A program made the translations under genes and the position numbers. From Lytechinus variegatus (Eukaryota > Echinodermata > Echinoidea > Temnopleuroida > Toxopneustidae): a stretch of DNA of 64,000 bases. The notes below the pieces were generated by a model, which worked only from the letters and a program-made list of their open reading frames with translations, was not told the origin of the DNA and searched no databases. Of this stretch, positions 46,343 to 57,676 are shown piece by piece. The stretch spans positions 61,078,853-61,142,852 of the forward strand of contig NC_054742.1 in NCBI RefSeq assembly GCF_018143015.1. Reading direction: 5' to 3'. Every line of letters starts with the position of its first letter. The stretch's first letter is position 1.

Positions 46343-49216
46343 TGTAGCAGGGGCAAATTTCATACATATTTTATTCTTGAAAACTACATACATGTAGACC
46401 ATTCAATTGTTTAAGAAATGAAACCATGGATAATTTACAGAGTTGCCAACCCTTACGGAATATTAATGAGATGTGTTCTAATGGAACTTCAGTGTTTACT
46501 TCCTGATTGAATGACCGAGCGAAAAAAAAATTGTTAATATGTTTTGTCTCGTGAGAAAACATTTGGTAAGTCACATTGTAATTTCTTATGATTACTATTC
46601 CGTAACAGTTGGCATCTCTGAATTCATTCACATGTGGACACTGAGATGGGTAATCCCCCCCCCAATTAAATTTTTATACTTTGCTGAAGAAAACCATTTT
46701 AGTATTTCTTAGTAAAATGATAATCATGAACTTTGTTAATGATTCCAAACATCAATTTTAGTGCAACAAAAATTATTTGAATCTGTAGAAACCAAGACAG
46801 CTTGCATAATTCTAAAAAATCAATGCATAAACATAGATATAAAATTTTTCAAAATGTTAAGGGTCTGAAAGCAAAGAACACAAGTCTGGTTAGGGATGGC
46901 CTGATGTGGCAGAATTCTTATCAATTCAATAAATTATTTCTAAATGAGTGTTTTTTTATTTATTATACTATACCAAGAACTTTTTACTTTCTTTGAATAA
47001 TAATATTGAATAATTTAGCCAACTTAATTTGCACTATAAATTCAATTTGTAGGATATAATCATGCATTATAATTTCCAAATTTCAAGAAATTCAAGGCCT
47101 TTCTGCATGTCATAGTCTATGCACATAATGGCATTGCATGATAAAAAAAAAGTTACAAAAGTGTAAGAGGTGCCATATATATATATTTACTGTAGTCAGG
47201 TTGTTGTACCAGATCTCGACAAAGAAGGCTTTGACGACAAATGTTCACCGAGCTCACTTTCTTAAAACTCTACGGTGTAAATTCCATCTTAAGAAGTTAG
47301 ATTTATGAGTGTCGAGAAACAGGGCCCAAGAGTGATATTTGCTATTTGGGTGGCATGCAAATAGCAATCGTTTCGATAACCATATAAACTAGACCCTACT
47401 TTTATGAATGCTACATATGTAACTAAGACAAGGAAAACTTTCATCAGTTGGGGATGATAAAGCAAATAAAGTTTAAACTTCAACCAACCTTAGCAATAAT
47501 TTGGAGGCAAGCTTTCGTCCACTCCTGTAGACTTTGTCAAGCCAATTAATCAGTCACATGTCACAAAACATAAAGTGCTACATGTAGTTTGCCATCTCAC
47601 AAAGTACATAAACGATTTTGATATCTTTTGAAAGAAAAAATCTCAATTGTAAAAGCTTTAATGAATTCGAAATGATTTTTATAATATGCATGTAATCGTA
47701 GCATACATGTAAATTACTCATGATCGTAATCTATTCTGAAAGAAGCAATGAATATTAATTAGGCCCACTTGTTCACTGCAACCAGCCTGCCTGTGGGGAA
47801 TCTACATGTAGATCTATGGTCAGCAAGTGCAGTACAGTCACAGCACACACTTCAAAAGTTCATTTAAATATCACTTTTGTCACCAAAAATACTTACATGT
47901 ATTTCCATACAGTTAAAATATATTTTTCATTTGCAATCTGGGGACAATTTTTTTCTATTGACCAGAGTGCTCAAAAACTTGAATTTTGGGCATATTTTTG
48001 TGTAGCCCTCTATTGATGGAAAGCTGCAAGAAAATTGTAATTTTTCAATCTCTTATAAGTTATCTTTAATTTTAAAAATAATATTTAAAAGAATCAAATT
48101 TATTTAATGGCCCAATTATATGATAAATACATGTGTAGCAGTAATGGAAACTGAACTGACAGTGTAAAAGAATCAAGCATTTGTCTTAAAGAAAATTAGA
48201 AAATAAGCCAAACATTGTCACCCTTATTTTGCTACACAGGGAGTAGTAACAGAGAACAAGTTTATACCTGTAACCTTGTTCATTGAATAAGTGCTTCGGC
48301 CTAGCCATTTTTCTCTTTTTTCCAAGTTTCTTTTTATTCTTTGTGTCTCAAGTTTTCTCCTCTTTCTTTTATATTTTTCAATTTTTGGGTAATTTTTCAC
48401 TGTGATTTCAATTCTACACCTACATGTAAGTCTTTATTTTTTATTCTAAAGAAAAATCAATGTTTAGGAAGGGGGGCCCCATGTCTGCACACCTAAAATT
48501 TTGACTTAAGATTAAACATTAGTTTTATTCCACAAAAGTTTTTGATTGATGTTCCCTGTGTTCTTATACATGTGTGCCAAAAATCTTGTGAAAAATTTGA
48601 AATACCGGGTATATGATTCTGATATTGTTTTATTAGAATCGTGCAGATACGCTCGTGCGCAGGAAAGGACACTGTGCAGTCTTGGGGCAACTTACCATAA
48701 GTCAGAGAAAAATGTAAACTCCAATTTTGTAAACTATTCAACTACATCATTTCTACAAATTATTTTCATTAAATGCACATGTAAATTATTCAATTCATTA
48801 TCCAGTAATCATTGCACGTATTGTAACTTAGTTGCAAACTAACAAGAAAAACAGAAATAGATCTATTCAAAGAGCTGCAAGAAAATTTTCCAATGATTGC
48901 GCCATTATCTTAACTTTCTTGGCTTTTGCAATGGATTGATGAAAGGGGTCGTGCAATGGCGAATACAGCTGTTCCCGATCATGATTTTCGGAAAAGCGGT
49001 GGGCATATTTAACCTTGAAATGTGATTGTAAGACTTGCTATGTTATTTGATTTGCGAACAATTATAATGGTGGGGAAATTCTCTCTAAGACGAAGTGCCG
49101 AAACTGCACCTGCATCATCGACATCATTCTCACTATCTCAGTGAATACTTTTTGCATCAATTTTTAGACAGAGCCAAAGGTAAAGGCCAAAAAATCTTCT
49201 GTAAAACTAAAAGTAA
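46343..49216. other. No gene seen
   Basis: This is AT-rich unique-looking DNA. A short direct repeat of 'gcatgtaatcgta'-type text occurs near 47,690. No frame resembles a known family. Confidence 0.4.
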
Positions 49217-49225
49217 TATTTTTTT

Positions 49226-49883
49226 GGCAGTGTATACAGCCACACGCGTGTGGTTATATCCAGAACACCTATCTGTGGATACCGCCACACGCCGCCAGTA
49301 ATAACAGTAAAACACGTACCGCGGTATGTAGGTCTGACCGTCTATATCACGATCAAAATAACCTCATTTCTTCATTAAATTCTTACATTCTAAACCCCTT
49401 TGATTTCTTTAAATCGTTTCAATTTCATTCTCACCGTCTTCTTTCCACTTTTTCTACTTGTGTCGATTCTCTACTGAATCTAGGCTATGTGCGCGTACGT
49501 ACGAAACCCAAACTGTGTATGTCTACTACTGCGCTGCGCTAACGCTGTATGGGTCTGCCACCGCGAAGGAAGCCAGAATCGACACAAGTAGAAAAAGAGA
49601 ATTTGCTGTTAAACAGACGACCGTTTGTAACAAGACAAGAAAAGCAAGGAGAGAAGACGGTGAGAATGAAATTGAAACGATCTAAGGATATCAAAGGGGT
49701 TTAGAATGTAAGAATTTAATGAAGAAATGAGGTTATTTTGATCGTGATATAGACGGTCAGACATACGTGTTTTACTGTTATTACTGGCGGCGTGTGGCGG
49801 TATCCACAGATATGTGTTCTGGATATAACCACACGCGTGTGGCTGGATGGTAAAGACACACGCGTGTGGCTGTATACACTGCC
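49226..49883. mobile_element. Mutator-like fold-back element, 9-bp target repeat
   Basis: The left 'ggcagtgtatacagccacac' and right inverse 'gtgtggctgtatacactgcc' begin arms of about 300 bp that stay inverted through 'gatcgtgatatagacggtca' and 'cgattcaatttcattctcac'-type text. Exact 9-bp repeats 'tattttttt' flank it (49,217-49,225 and 49,884-49,892). Long arms plus a 9-bp duplication fit MuDR/MULE fold-backs. The right arm has an extra 'cacacgcgtgtggctg' copy. No transposase. Confidence 0.8.
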
Positions 49884-49908
49884 TATTTTTTTATTAGTGA
49901 GAAATATA

Positions 49909-50378
49909 GGGCACACATGAGTATTACAGACCCCCATTCACTCACGTGTTATATCATAGCTCATCAAAAAATCATTAAAAATCAATCCCTCGATAGATTT
50001 TGCTTTAATTCACTGACATTAGTCACAATTAACAGTACATTAAGACTTGATATGTTAATCAGGTACTTGACCAGCTCAATCAAAAGTTAAATGGCCTGAA
50101 ATAAGACTAACCATAATTTCGGCCAGTTCATTGCCACAAAAACCAGAACTGCATTGTGGGTAATAATAATTAAAATGAAATACAAAAATGCAGTCTAGCC
50201 TCCCCAAACGCCTTGATTATGAAAGAGTATGAACATAGCATTTTGTCTATTGTTTTTCTTTTGATATACAAACATTTGATCTATTTTTAATGAATTATTT
50301 TAATCAATAAAGTCATGTGATCTTTACTTACGCCTGTCCGGCATGCTTTGCGCGCGGTTGAATTACTCTCATGTGCCC
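49909..50378. mobile_element. Element X, first copy (470 bp)
   Basis: The ends are 'gggcacacatgagta' and 'tactctcatgtgccc', imperfect inverted repeats, bordered by TATA on both sides. It is non-coding and nearly identical to 52,364-52,832. Confidence 0.8.
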
Positions 50379-50382
50379 TATA

Positions 50383-51368
50383 CTGTGGGTCAAATGACGA
50401 AAAGTTGAAAATTTTGGTCTCAAAAGAAAGAGTGGGTTCTCCTGAAGAGATTGATACCTTGCATTCAATACCTAATCTGACTAAACGTGTTAAAAGAAAA
50501 GAAAACGTCTCATTAGACACCCCTCATTTTAATGTAAAAATGCAGTGTTCCATTCATATATTTTGTGCGCTTCCTATGGTATTGCAGCTACAAGTTCTAC
50601 TTGCTTGATGTCCATCAATGGGCTAAATATGTATTGTGTGGATTTACAACTTTTTGTTTACATGTTTAATTTCGTTCGAGGTGATTTATTACCTATGTAT
50701 TCGCATCAAGAATAAACAAAGGAAATAAAAGAAAATTGATAACAAACAAAGAGTGTAAGCATTTCTTTTGCTCATTTCGCCTCTCTTCCCTATTATAACC
50801 GTTAATTTGGAGGGAAGGGGGGGGGGGGTGTTATAGGCATCAACCCCGCCCTGCTTACAAGCCAGGAGGATGGGGGTATGTACCCCGACTCAGCACCCCC
50901 CCCCCCTCCTGTAGCTTTCAACGAAGTGAATAGTATTCAAGTGCGCAATCTATGATGTTTTACATCTGACTGAGACAAGTTTATGTATTTTAATGTTTTG
51001 TTCATCTTTCTTTCTCTGCGTGCTCTAAATATTGAAAATAGGAATCCTGATGATAATTAGAAGTTATTTATCATTTTGAAGTTCCTACTAGTACTTGTTT
51101 CATTTCACACTCTCAAACCAGCCAGATCTCCTATTGGCAGTAGAAACTCGCATTTCTGCATGATAAACGATAAGCATTGAATATACATTTGAAAGCGTCA
51201 TTTCAGCATCGTAGTCGATAAATGCACTAAATGCCGAGTTACATACTTATCAAATGTTGTTAAACATAACCTATCACTTTGCATGAAACTGTTTGAAGCA
51301 TTCTCACCACCGATTTCTAGCAGACGACGCCCAGCCATAGCAACGACAGTGTAGAAGTGTAGTCGCGA
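50383..51368. repeat. Unit Y, first copy (986 bp)
   Basis: It starts 'ctgtgggtcaaatgacgaaa' and ends 'gaagtgtagtcgcga'. It contains G12 and C9 runs with 'ggcatcaaccccgccctgct' between them. Short frames on both strands show no known family. It is followed by TATA and then the second Y. Confidence 0.85.
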
Positions 51369-51372
51369 TATA

Positions 51373-52359
51373 CTGTGGGTCAAATGACGAAAAGTTGAAA
51401 ATTTTGGTCTCAAAAGAAAGAGTGGGTTCTCCTGAAGAGATTGATACCTTGCATTCAATACCTAATCTGACTAAACGTGTTAAAAGAAAAGAAAACGTCT
51501 CATTAGACACCCCTCATTTTAATGTAAAAATGCAGTGTTCCATTCATATATTTTGTGCGCTTCCTATGGTATTGCAGCTACAAGTTCTACTTGCTTGATG
51601 TCCATCAATGGGCTAAATATGTATTGTGTGGATTTACAACTTTTTGTTTACATGTTTAATTTCGTTCGAGGTGATTTATTACCTATGTATTCGCATCAAG
51701 AATAAACAAAGTAAATAAAAGAAAATTGATAACAAACAAAGAGTGTAAGCATTTCTTTTGCTCATTTCGCCTCTCTTCCCTATTATAACCGTTAATTTGG
51801 AGGAAGAAGGGGGGGGGGGGAGTGTTATAGGCATCAACCCCGCCCTGCTTACAAGCCAGGAGGATGGGGGTATGTACCCCGACTCAGCACCCCCCCCCCT
51901 CCTGTAGCTTTCAACGAAGTGAATAGTATTCAAGTGCGCAATTATGATGTTTTACATCTGACTGAGACAAGTTTATGTATTTTAATGTTTTGTTCATCTT
52001 TCTTTCTCTGCGTGCTCTAAATATTGAAAATAGGAATCCTGATGATAATTAGAAGTTCTTTATCATTTTGAAGTTCCTTCTAGTATTTGTTTCATTTCAC
52101 TCTCAAACCAACCAGATCTTCTATTGGCAGTAGAAACTCGCATTTCTGCATGATAAATGATAAGCATTGAATATACATTTGAAAGCGTCATTTTCAGCAT
52201 CGTAGTCGATAAATGCACTAAATGCCGAGTTACATACTTATCAAATGTTGTTAAACATAACCTATCACTTTGCATGAAACTGTTTGAAGCATTCTCACCA
52301 CCGATTTCTAGCAGACGACGCCCAGCCATAGCAACGACAGTGTAGAAGTGTAGTCGCGA
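51373..52359. repeat. Unit Y, second copy (987 bp)
   Basis: It is about 98-99% identical to 50,383-51,368; differences are mostly in the G/C runs and a few substitutions. It is directly followed by TATA and element X. Confidence 0.85.
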
Positions 52360-52363
52360 TATA

Positions 52364-52832
52364 GGGCACACATGAGTATTACAGACCCCCATTCACTCAC
52401 GTGTTATATCATAGCTCATCAAAAAATCATTAAAAATCAATCCCTCGATAGATTTTGCTTTAATTCACTGACATTAGTCACAATTAACAGTACATTAAGA
52501 CTTGATATGTTAATCAGGTACTTGACCAGCTCAATCAAAAGTTAAATGGCCTGAAATAAGACTAACCATAATTTCGGCCAGTTCATTGCCACAAAAACCA
52601 GAACTGCATTGTGGGTAATAATAATTAAAATGAAATACAAAAATGCAGTCTAGCCTCCCAAACGCCTTGATTATGAAAGAGTATGAACATAGCATTATGT
52701 CTATTGTTTTTCTTTTGATATACAAACATTTGATCTATTTTTAATGAATTATTTTAATCAATAAAGTCATGTGATCTTTACTTACGCCTGTCCGGCATGC
52801 TTTGCGCGCGGTTGAATTACTCTCATGTGCCC
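52364..52832. mobile_element. Element X, second copy (469 bp)
   Basis: It has the same orientation as the first X, with the same imperfect inverted ends and TATA borders (52,360-52,363 and 52,833-52,836). Confidence 0.8.
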
Positions 52833-53204
52833 TATAGAGACATAGCCAGTCGTGCACAGCAGTAGTCTATGCTAAAATTCGAAATAGTATCTGTATCACT
52901 ATCAGAATCACAGAATTGTGATTGCCCCCATAGGCATAGCCTAGGGGTTATGTGTGCATAAATAAGAATTAGGCCTACAGGGTCAAGAATGGGATTGGCC
53001 GCCTAGGTAGGTATGCCTATATGTGTACACTCTCACAGTCACACGCGTCACAACACTTCACTCAGTTCACTCACATACCCGGTACTGTAAACATAAAAAC
53101 ATATTCATTATTTTACGTATATCATGACATTGTAATGTACTGTTATTATAATTTGAACCACAACACAAAATGCTTAAAAAAAATAATGAATTATTAGGCA
53201 AACT

Positions 53205-53310
53205 CACGTTTATCGTCGTGCGCGTTGAGTCTTTACTTTGTTGAAAATGGCTGGCGTTCCGTTTTATTTTTCAGACTATCTTGTGGCTTGCGCATGCGCG
53301 CGGGTGATCA
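53205..53310. promoter_or_regulatory. Possible NRF1 promoter and non-coding exon
   Basis: 'gcttgcgcatgcgcgcgg' near 53,290 holds the palindromic NRF1 core GCGCATGCGC. On the minus strand the sequence after it reaches a donor-like 'gataaac|gtgagttt' at about 53,207; this would make a short leader exon 7.4 kb upstream of SRSF7-B, in the right direction. On the plus strand 'aaaATGGCTGGCG' starts a 40-codon frame (MAGVPFYFSD...). Neither product is recognisable; no transcript evidence. Confidence 0.3.
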
Positions 53311-53359
53311 TTAAAATAAAAAACTTCTGCCAGATAGATGAGAGAGGCGATTGTCAAGT

Positions 53360-53697
53360 GATACAATGATTAATTCCTCCCAGGCCTGAACATGTGGAAT
53401 TAGCATTGTTTAATACTATATAGTTCAGTCAAGTTGGTCCTTATTGTCAAGTCTATAAAAAATGAAATATTGTGTAATTTAAACAATAAAAAGTGAGTGA
53501 TATGTCAATCATCGACTGACTCATCTAGTTGTGCACTGTTTTGTGAAAAATAAGCGAAACTTTGAAATGTAATAAGAAACTAATAACTTCCTTATTTTAC
53601 ATCCGATTTTGATGAAATTTTCAGCACTATGCTAGTTTGATTTAAATTTTCTCTATTTGTTCTATTCAGCATTTTCCTGGGGTGGACATGACCTTTA
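53360..53697. mobile_element. Fold-back MITE family 2, partial
   Basis: This is the right part of the family: 'ttacatccgattttgatgaa', then 'ctggggtggacatgaccttt'. It abuts the next copy head to tail at about 53,697. Confidence 0.75.
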
Positions 53698-55052
53698 AAG
53701 GACAAGTCCATCCCAACAAAAATTGATTTGAGTAAAAAGAGAAAAATTGAACAAGCATAAATCCGTCAAAATCGGATGTAAAATAAGAAAGTTATAAGTT
53801 ATGACATTTTAAAGTTTTGCTTAATTTCACAAAACAGTTATATGCACATCCTGATTGGTATGCAAATGAGGAGACTGATGACGTCATCCACTCACTATTT
53901 CTTTTGTATCGATCATAATATGAAATATGAAATATTATAATTTTCTCCTCATTGTCAAGTGAAACAGTAATCAATTCCTCCCTGAACATGTGATATTAGC
54001 ATTACTTAATATTATATGATTCAGTCAAGTCGGTCCCTACGGTCAAATCTGTAAAAAATGAAATATGGTATAATATATATTAATAGCAAAAAACAAAAGA
54101 AATAGTGAGTGATGGACATCATTGACTGTTTCATTTGCATGTCATCTGGCGCGCCGGAACACTTTCAGTTTTGGGAGGGCAAAATCCCAAAGGGGGCACA
54201 ATATTTTTGACAGCGTGAGATACCGAAGCGATCGAGCGGGAGACGGCTATGGGACCCCCCCCCCCACGGTAAGGATTTTGTGTAGAAATGGAGTATAAAA
54301 GTTGCGTAAGTTCTAAGTGCATTTAAAAATAAATTTCTTGAGAATTAAACAGTCTTGGAGTTCTTTTTGCTCCTTCTGTTTCCTCCCTTCTGACCCTGCC
54401 TGGTTCTTCATGACCAGGCCGGGTCGCAGTTCCAACAAATTACGAGCCTTATTGCAAACGAAATTGTTTCAATCCAATGTAATATAGGCCTTTTAAAGAC
54501 TTTAAGATGACAAACATGACCGTACGCAGCCGGGGGCCGCCGATCGAGAGGGCAAAATTCACAAAATTCACCAATTAAGTATGCACGAAATCCTTCAATT
54601 TTATTCTAGAAAATGCAAAAGCTCCCCCATCACAAATCCCCTCGCTCTTACGTTTCTTCGAAAATTTAGGTCTTGCAGCCCCACCCACTCCAGGGTTGTT
54701 GTTTTTTTCATTTTTGCAAACGTCCATGAATAACAAAAGCTGGGATGAACCAGACAACATAGCTGCCATCTCGATCTGATTAGTAACAGGTAATGGGAAG
54801 AAGTTTTGGAATCTAAAATACATAAGTGCTATATATGAGCTGAAATAGTATCAGACAAAACGCCTTCCAATCATGCCAATGAAAAGGAATAGAGGAAAAT
54901 ACGGGGCTGTGAAAATATCTTAAGATTTTTTTTTATAGTAGAGCAGTACTGTAACGCTTATTTTTTTTTATATTCTTTACATTTTTATTCATATCTCGGA
55001 TAATATGAGTCCGGTCAAGAAGACACTTTCACAGATGATTTTATTTTTTTCA

Positions 55053-55547
55053 TGTCTAAACATTATCTCTAAGTTGCTTTCGAGTGGTATCACCATTTTT
55101 ACAAATTATAATTTACAATCCTCTACACATGATTATTCTGAGTGTAATTTTCTTATAACATGTCTATATTGAGTTGAAATGACCATGGTATTTTCTTTAG
55201 GGCACTGAATTATTATTATTTGTTTGGCGTCACCTGTGCCTGGGAGGCGAAAAGCGAACTGAATCACTATGATTCACAGGTCTCTCCTCCCGATATAACT
55301 AATGTCTAAACATTATCTCTAAGTTGCTTTCGAGTGGGATCACCATTTTTACAAATTATAAATTACATTCCTCTACACATGATTATTCTGAGTGTATTTT
55401 TCTTATAACATGTCTATATTGAGTTGAAATGACCTTGGTATTTTCTTTAGGGCACTGAATTATTATTTGTTTGGCGTCACCTGTGCCTGGGAGGCGAAAA
55501 GCGAACTGAATCACTATGATCCACAGATCTCTCCTCCCGATATAACT
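55053..55547 (+). repeat. Tandem duplication, 250-bp unit
   Basis: 'tgtctaaacattatctctaa' starts copies at about 55,053 and 55,303. Each runs to 'cctcccgatataact'. The second copy lacks one 'att' triplet and has a few substitutions. It includes the block 'tgcctgggaggcgaaaagcg'. Confidence 0.9.
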
Positions 55548-55549
55548 GA

Positions 55550-56135
55550 TGGGGGGGGGGGGATGCAGGTGGACCTTGACACCGGGGGTTTCCCCCTACT
55601 CTTATACGAATAGTGCAGTGGGTTCTTAACGTGCAAAGGTGGTGACTCTCCTCTACACGGGGCCTCCATTTAACGTCCTATCAGAGGGACGGAGTGTTTT
55701 CCATTGTAACGGCATAGCCTGCATCTATGAAACATATGGGATAGACGTTTACACACAACGCACTGACTTCAGTCATCCGCCCAGGGTGGACTCGAACTTA
55801 CGATCTTCGGTTCGACTTCAATTCAATTTCAATTTTATTTTATTTGTTTCATTTTCAACAGAACAAAGTAAGGTCAAAATAATTACATAAAGACAAAATA
55901 AATTCAGGTATGTACAGTATATGATATGTATCTAAATTAGAAGTAAAACAAAACATAGTAATATATATATAAGCAAATGATGTCATAACCGTTATAAAAT
56001 AAAATTCTGAGAAAATGGAGGGATCCACTAAAAAAGCAGCGCTTGTGTGGACCCCTCTAAATAATTATTTTGAAATTGCCTACGAAGATAAACACGACTT
56101 CGACGGGCAGACGCGTTACCGACTGAGCCAACACT
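55550..56135 (-). mobile_element. tRNA-derived SINE, interrupted
   Basis: On the minus strand an A box 'TGGCTCAGTCGG' lies at about 56,119-56,130 and a B box 'AGTTCGAGTCC' at about 55,788-55,798, as in RNA polymerase III promoters of tRNA-derived SINEs. The anticodon-loop region between them is split by the 275-bp retroposon. The body continues toward 55,550 through 'gggcctccatttaacgtcct' (plus strand). Confidence 0.65.
55820..56094 (-). mobile_element. Retroposon with TTGAAATTGAA-type tail
   Basis: It is flanked by 7-bp repeats 'cgacttc' (55,813-55,819 and 56,095-56,101). On the minus strand it runs from 'ggcaatttcaaaataa' through 'gaggggtccacacaagc' to a tail of 'aattgaaattgaattgaa'. A second copy in the other orientation is at 58,680-58,950. 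It is the 3' end of a non-LTR element or a SINE; no coding part is present. Confidence 0.75.
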
Positions 56136-56306
56136 GCTCTCTTGTTATCACTGTATTAACTCAATTTATATTAAGTTGAAAATGAAATAATTGAAACAAG
56201 TAATTTCTCGAGATGTTATGGTTTCTGGGCTTGACAGCTATGACATAGATTCCATTTCTTGCTCGAGTAACTAGTGTTCACGCGCGTTAGTGATATCGGG
56301 TCATAG

Positions 56307-56435
56307 CAGTGCATGGCGGACCGTGACCCCGAGGAGACAAAGCATTGGGGGGGGGGGCACGGCATTGTTCACAAACAATGCAGTACGTGCCCCCCCCCCC
56401 AATGCTTTGTCTCCTCCGGGTCACGGTCCGCTACT
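56307..56435. mobile_element. 129-bp hairpin element with 9-bp target repeats
   Basis: Exact 'gggtcatag' repeats flank it (56,298-56,306 and 56,436-56,444). The arms 'gcggaccgtgacc' through 'gaggagacaaagcattgg', then G11, pair almost perfectly with the right side around a loop of about 25 nt. Almost the whole element is one stem. Confidence 0.8.
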
Positions 56436-56730
56436 GGGTCATAGAGTTATATAAACCTATTTAACTCTATGTATCGGGTCCGGTCTGAGCGTTTCTGGGA
56501 GATCGCGCGTTTGTTATTAGACGACACAGCCAGCATCATAGAATTATAAACCTATAATCATTGGTGGACCACTATCAATTTGCCATTCGTTTTTAGTCTG
56601 AAATGTATTCATTAAAAGGTTAAACGTTATCACACTGTAATAAGATGGAAAAGGGGCTTATAAAAGCTATGTTTCACAGAGGAACTGTTCGTCAAAAGAC
56701 GCGAGGCTTACTATGAAAATGTATTTGCCC

Positions 56731-57283
56731 CCGGGGGGGCCACTTACATTGACGAGTGGATACCATGCGCGACCAAAAAAACACGTAAAAAGGATGTCTT
56801 TTTCACGATAGGGCACGTTACGTACGTAACGTGATAAGGGTGTCAAAAACACAAAAATAATGAAAAAAGGGTATCTATTTCGCTAGGAAAATTACGTGTT
56901 TAGGGTCGAATTTCCGGGGATGATAAAACAAAATTAAAATGTTTTATAAAGGATGTCCTTTTTACCCTAACACTTCGTGTTTAGAGTCCGATTTGCGCGA
57001 GGTGTAGAAGGTGGGGTCGTACTAAACCAAATAAGGTAAAATCGACGACCGAAGGACCCGTAACAATAAAACATTCCTGTACCGTTGTTTATAGGGGTTC
57101 ATTTCAGGGAATATTTGCCAAGAGTATCGTTTTGTTTCCAATACTTGTTAAGGGTAGGGTTTCACAAGCCAATACTTGTTAAGGGGTGCATTTTCAGAAT
57201 ATTGAAATTACGTGTTTAGGGTGCTTTTCGAGACCCCATGGTCGCGCATGGTATCCACTCGTGAATGGAAGTGGCCCCCCCGG
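56731..57283. mobile_element. 553-bp TIR element with 10-bp target repeats
   Basis: It is flanked by exact 'gtatttgccc' (56,721-56,730 and 57,284-57,293). The ends 'ccgggggggccactt' and 'aagtggcccccccgg' are exact inverses, and inversion continues through 'gacgagtggataccatgcgc'. It is the clean reference copy for the cluster at 32,107-35,178. The 9-10-bp target size fits the Mutator superfamily. No protein. Confidence 0.85.
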
Positions 57284-57676
57284 GTATTTGCCCCGTCAGC
57301 GGCAAATTTTTTTCATTTTTGACAATGCATGGAAATGACAATTTTCAGGCAGAAAAGTGCCTTCATTTACTTTTGTCCTTAAATAATTTATCCTTTTCAT
57401 CTTTCAGGGGGGCACGTTGGGGGGGGGGGGCAAAATCTCGTTTTGCCCCCAAAAAATTTATTGGGGGGGGGGGCAAGTGCCCCCCCCCCCCCTTCCGGCG
57501 CCCTTGCGATGTCACTGAGTTGTGCACATCACTGTTATTGTGTAAAATAAGTGAAACTTTAAAATGCCATAACTTTCCTATTTTACATCCGATTTCGATG
57601 AAATTTTCAGCGTTGTGCTAGTTTCATTTTCACTATTTATGCAAATCAACATTTTGCTGGGGTGGACTTGACCTTC

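Larger units (their letters stand above)
54145..57508. mobile_element. 3.36-kb element with 'ggcgcgccggaa' ends
   Basis: The left 'ctggcgcgccggaac' and right 'ttccggcgcccttg' are inverted, flanked by the 6-bp repeat 'atgtca'. G/C homopolymers lie close to both ends. No transposase frame is seen. It contains a 250-bp tandem duplication, a tRNA-type SINE with a retroposon in it, a 129-bp hairpin element and a 553-bp TIR element, so it has collected at least four later events. Confidence 0.65.
53698..57675. mobile_element. Fold-back MITE family 2, split by 3.4-kb element
   Basis: The left half 53,698-54,144 starts 'ggacaagtccatcccaacaa'; the right half 57,509-57,675 ends 'ggggtggacttgacctt'. 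'atgtca' at both break points (54,139-54,144 and 57,509-57,514) is the target duplication of the element in between. Confidence 0.8.

Noticed and set aside
51198-51458. Minus-strand frame MAGRRLLEIGGENASN... in unit Y
   Set aside because: Its presence in both Y copies only reflects their recent duplication; no known family is matched.
49909-52832. X elements as LTRs of a retrotransposon
   Set aside because: There are no TG..CA ends, no primer-binding site after the first X, no polypurine tract before the second, no gag/pol frames, and X has inverted ends of its own.
55785-56135. Functional tRNA gene
   Set aside because: A and B boxes are present but the anticodon arm is split by an insertion and no full cloverleaf forms; it is a SINE.
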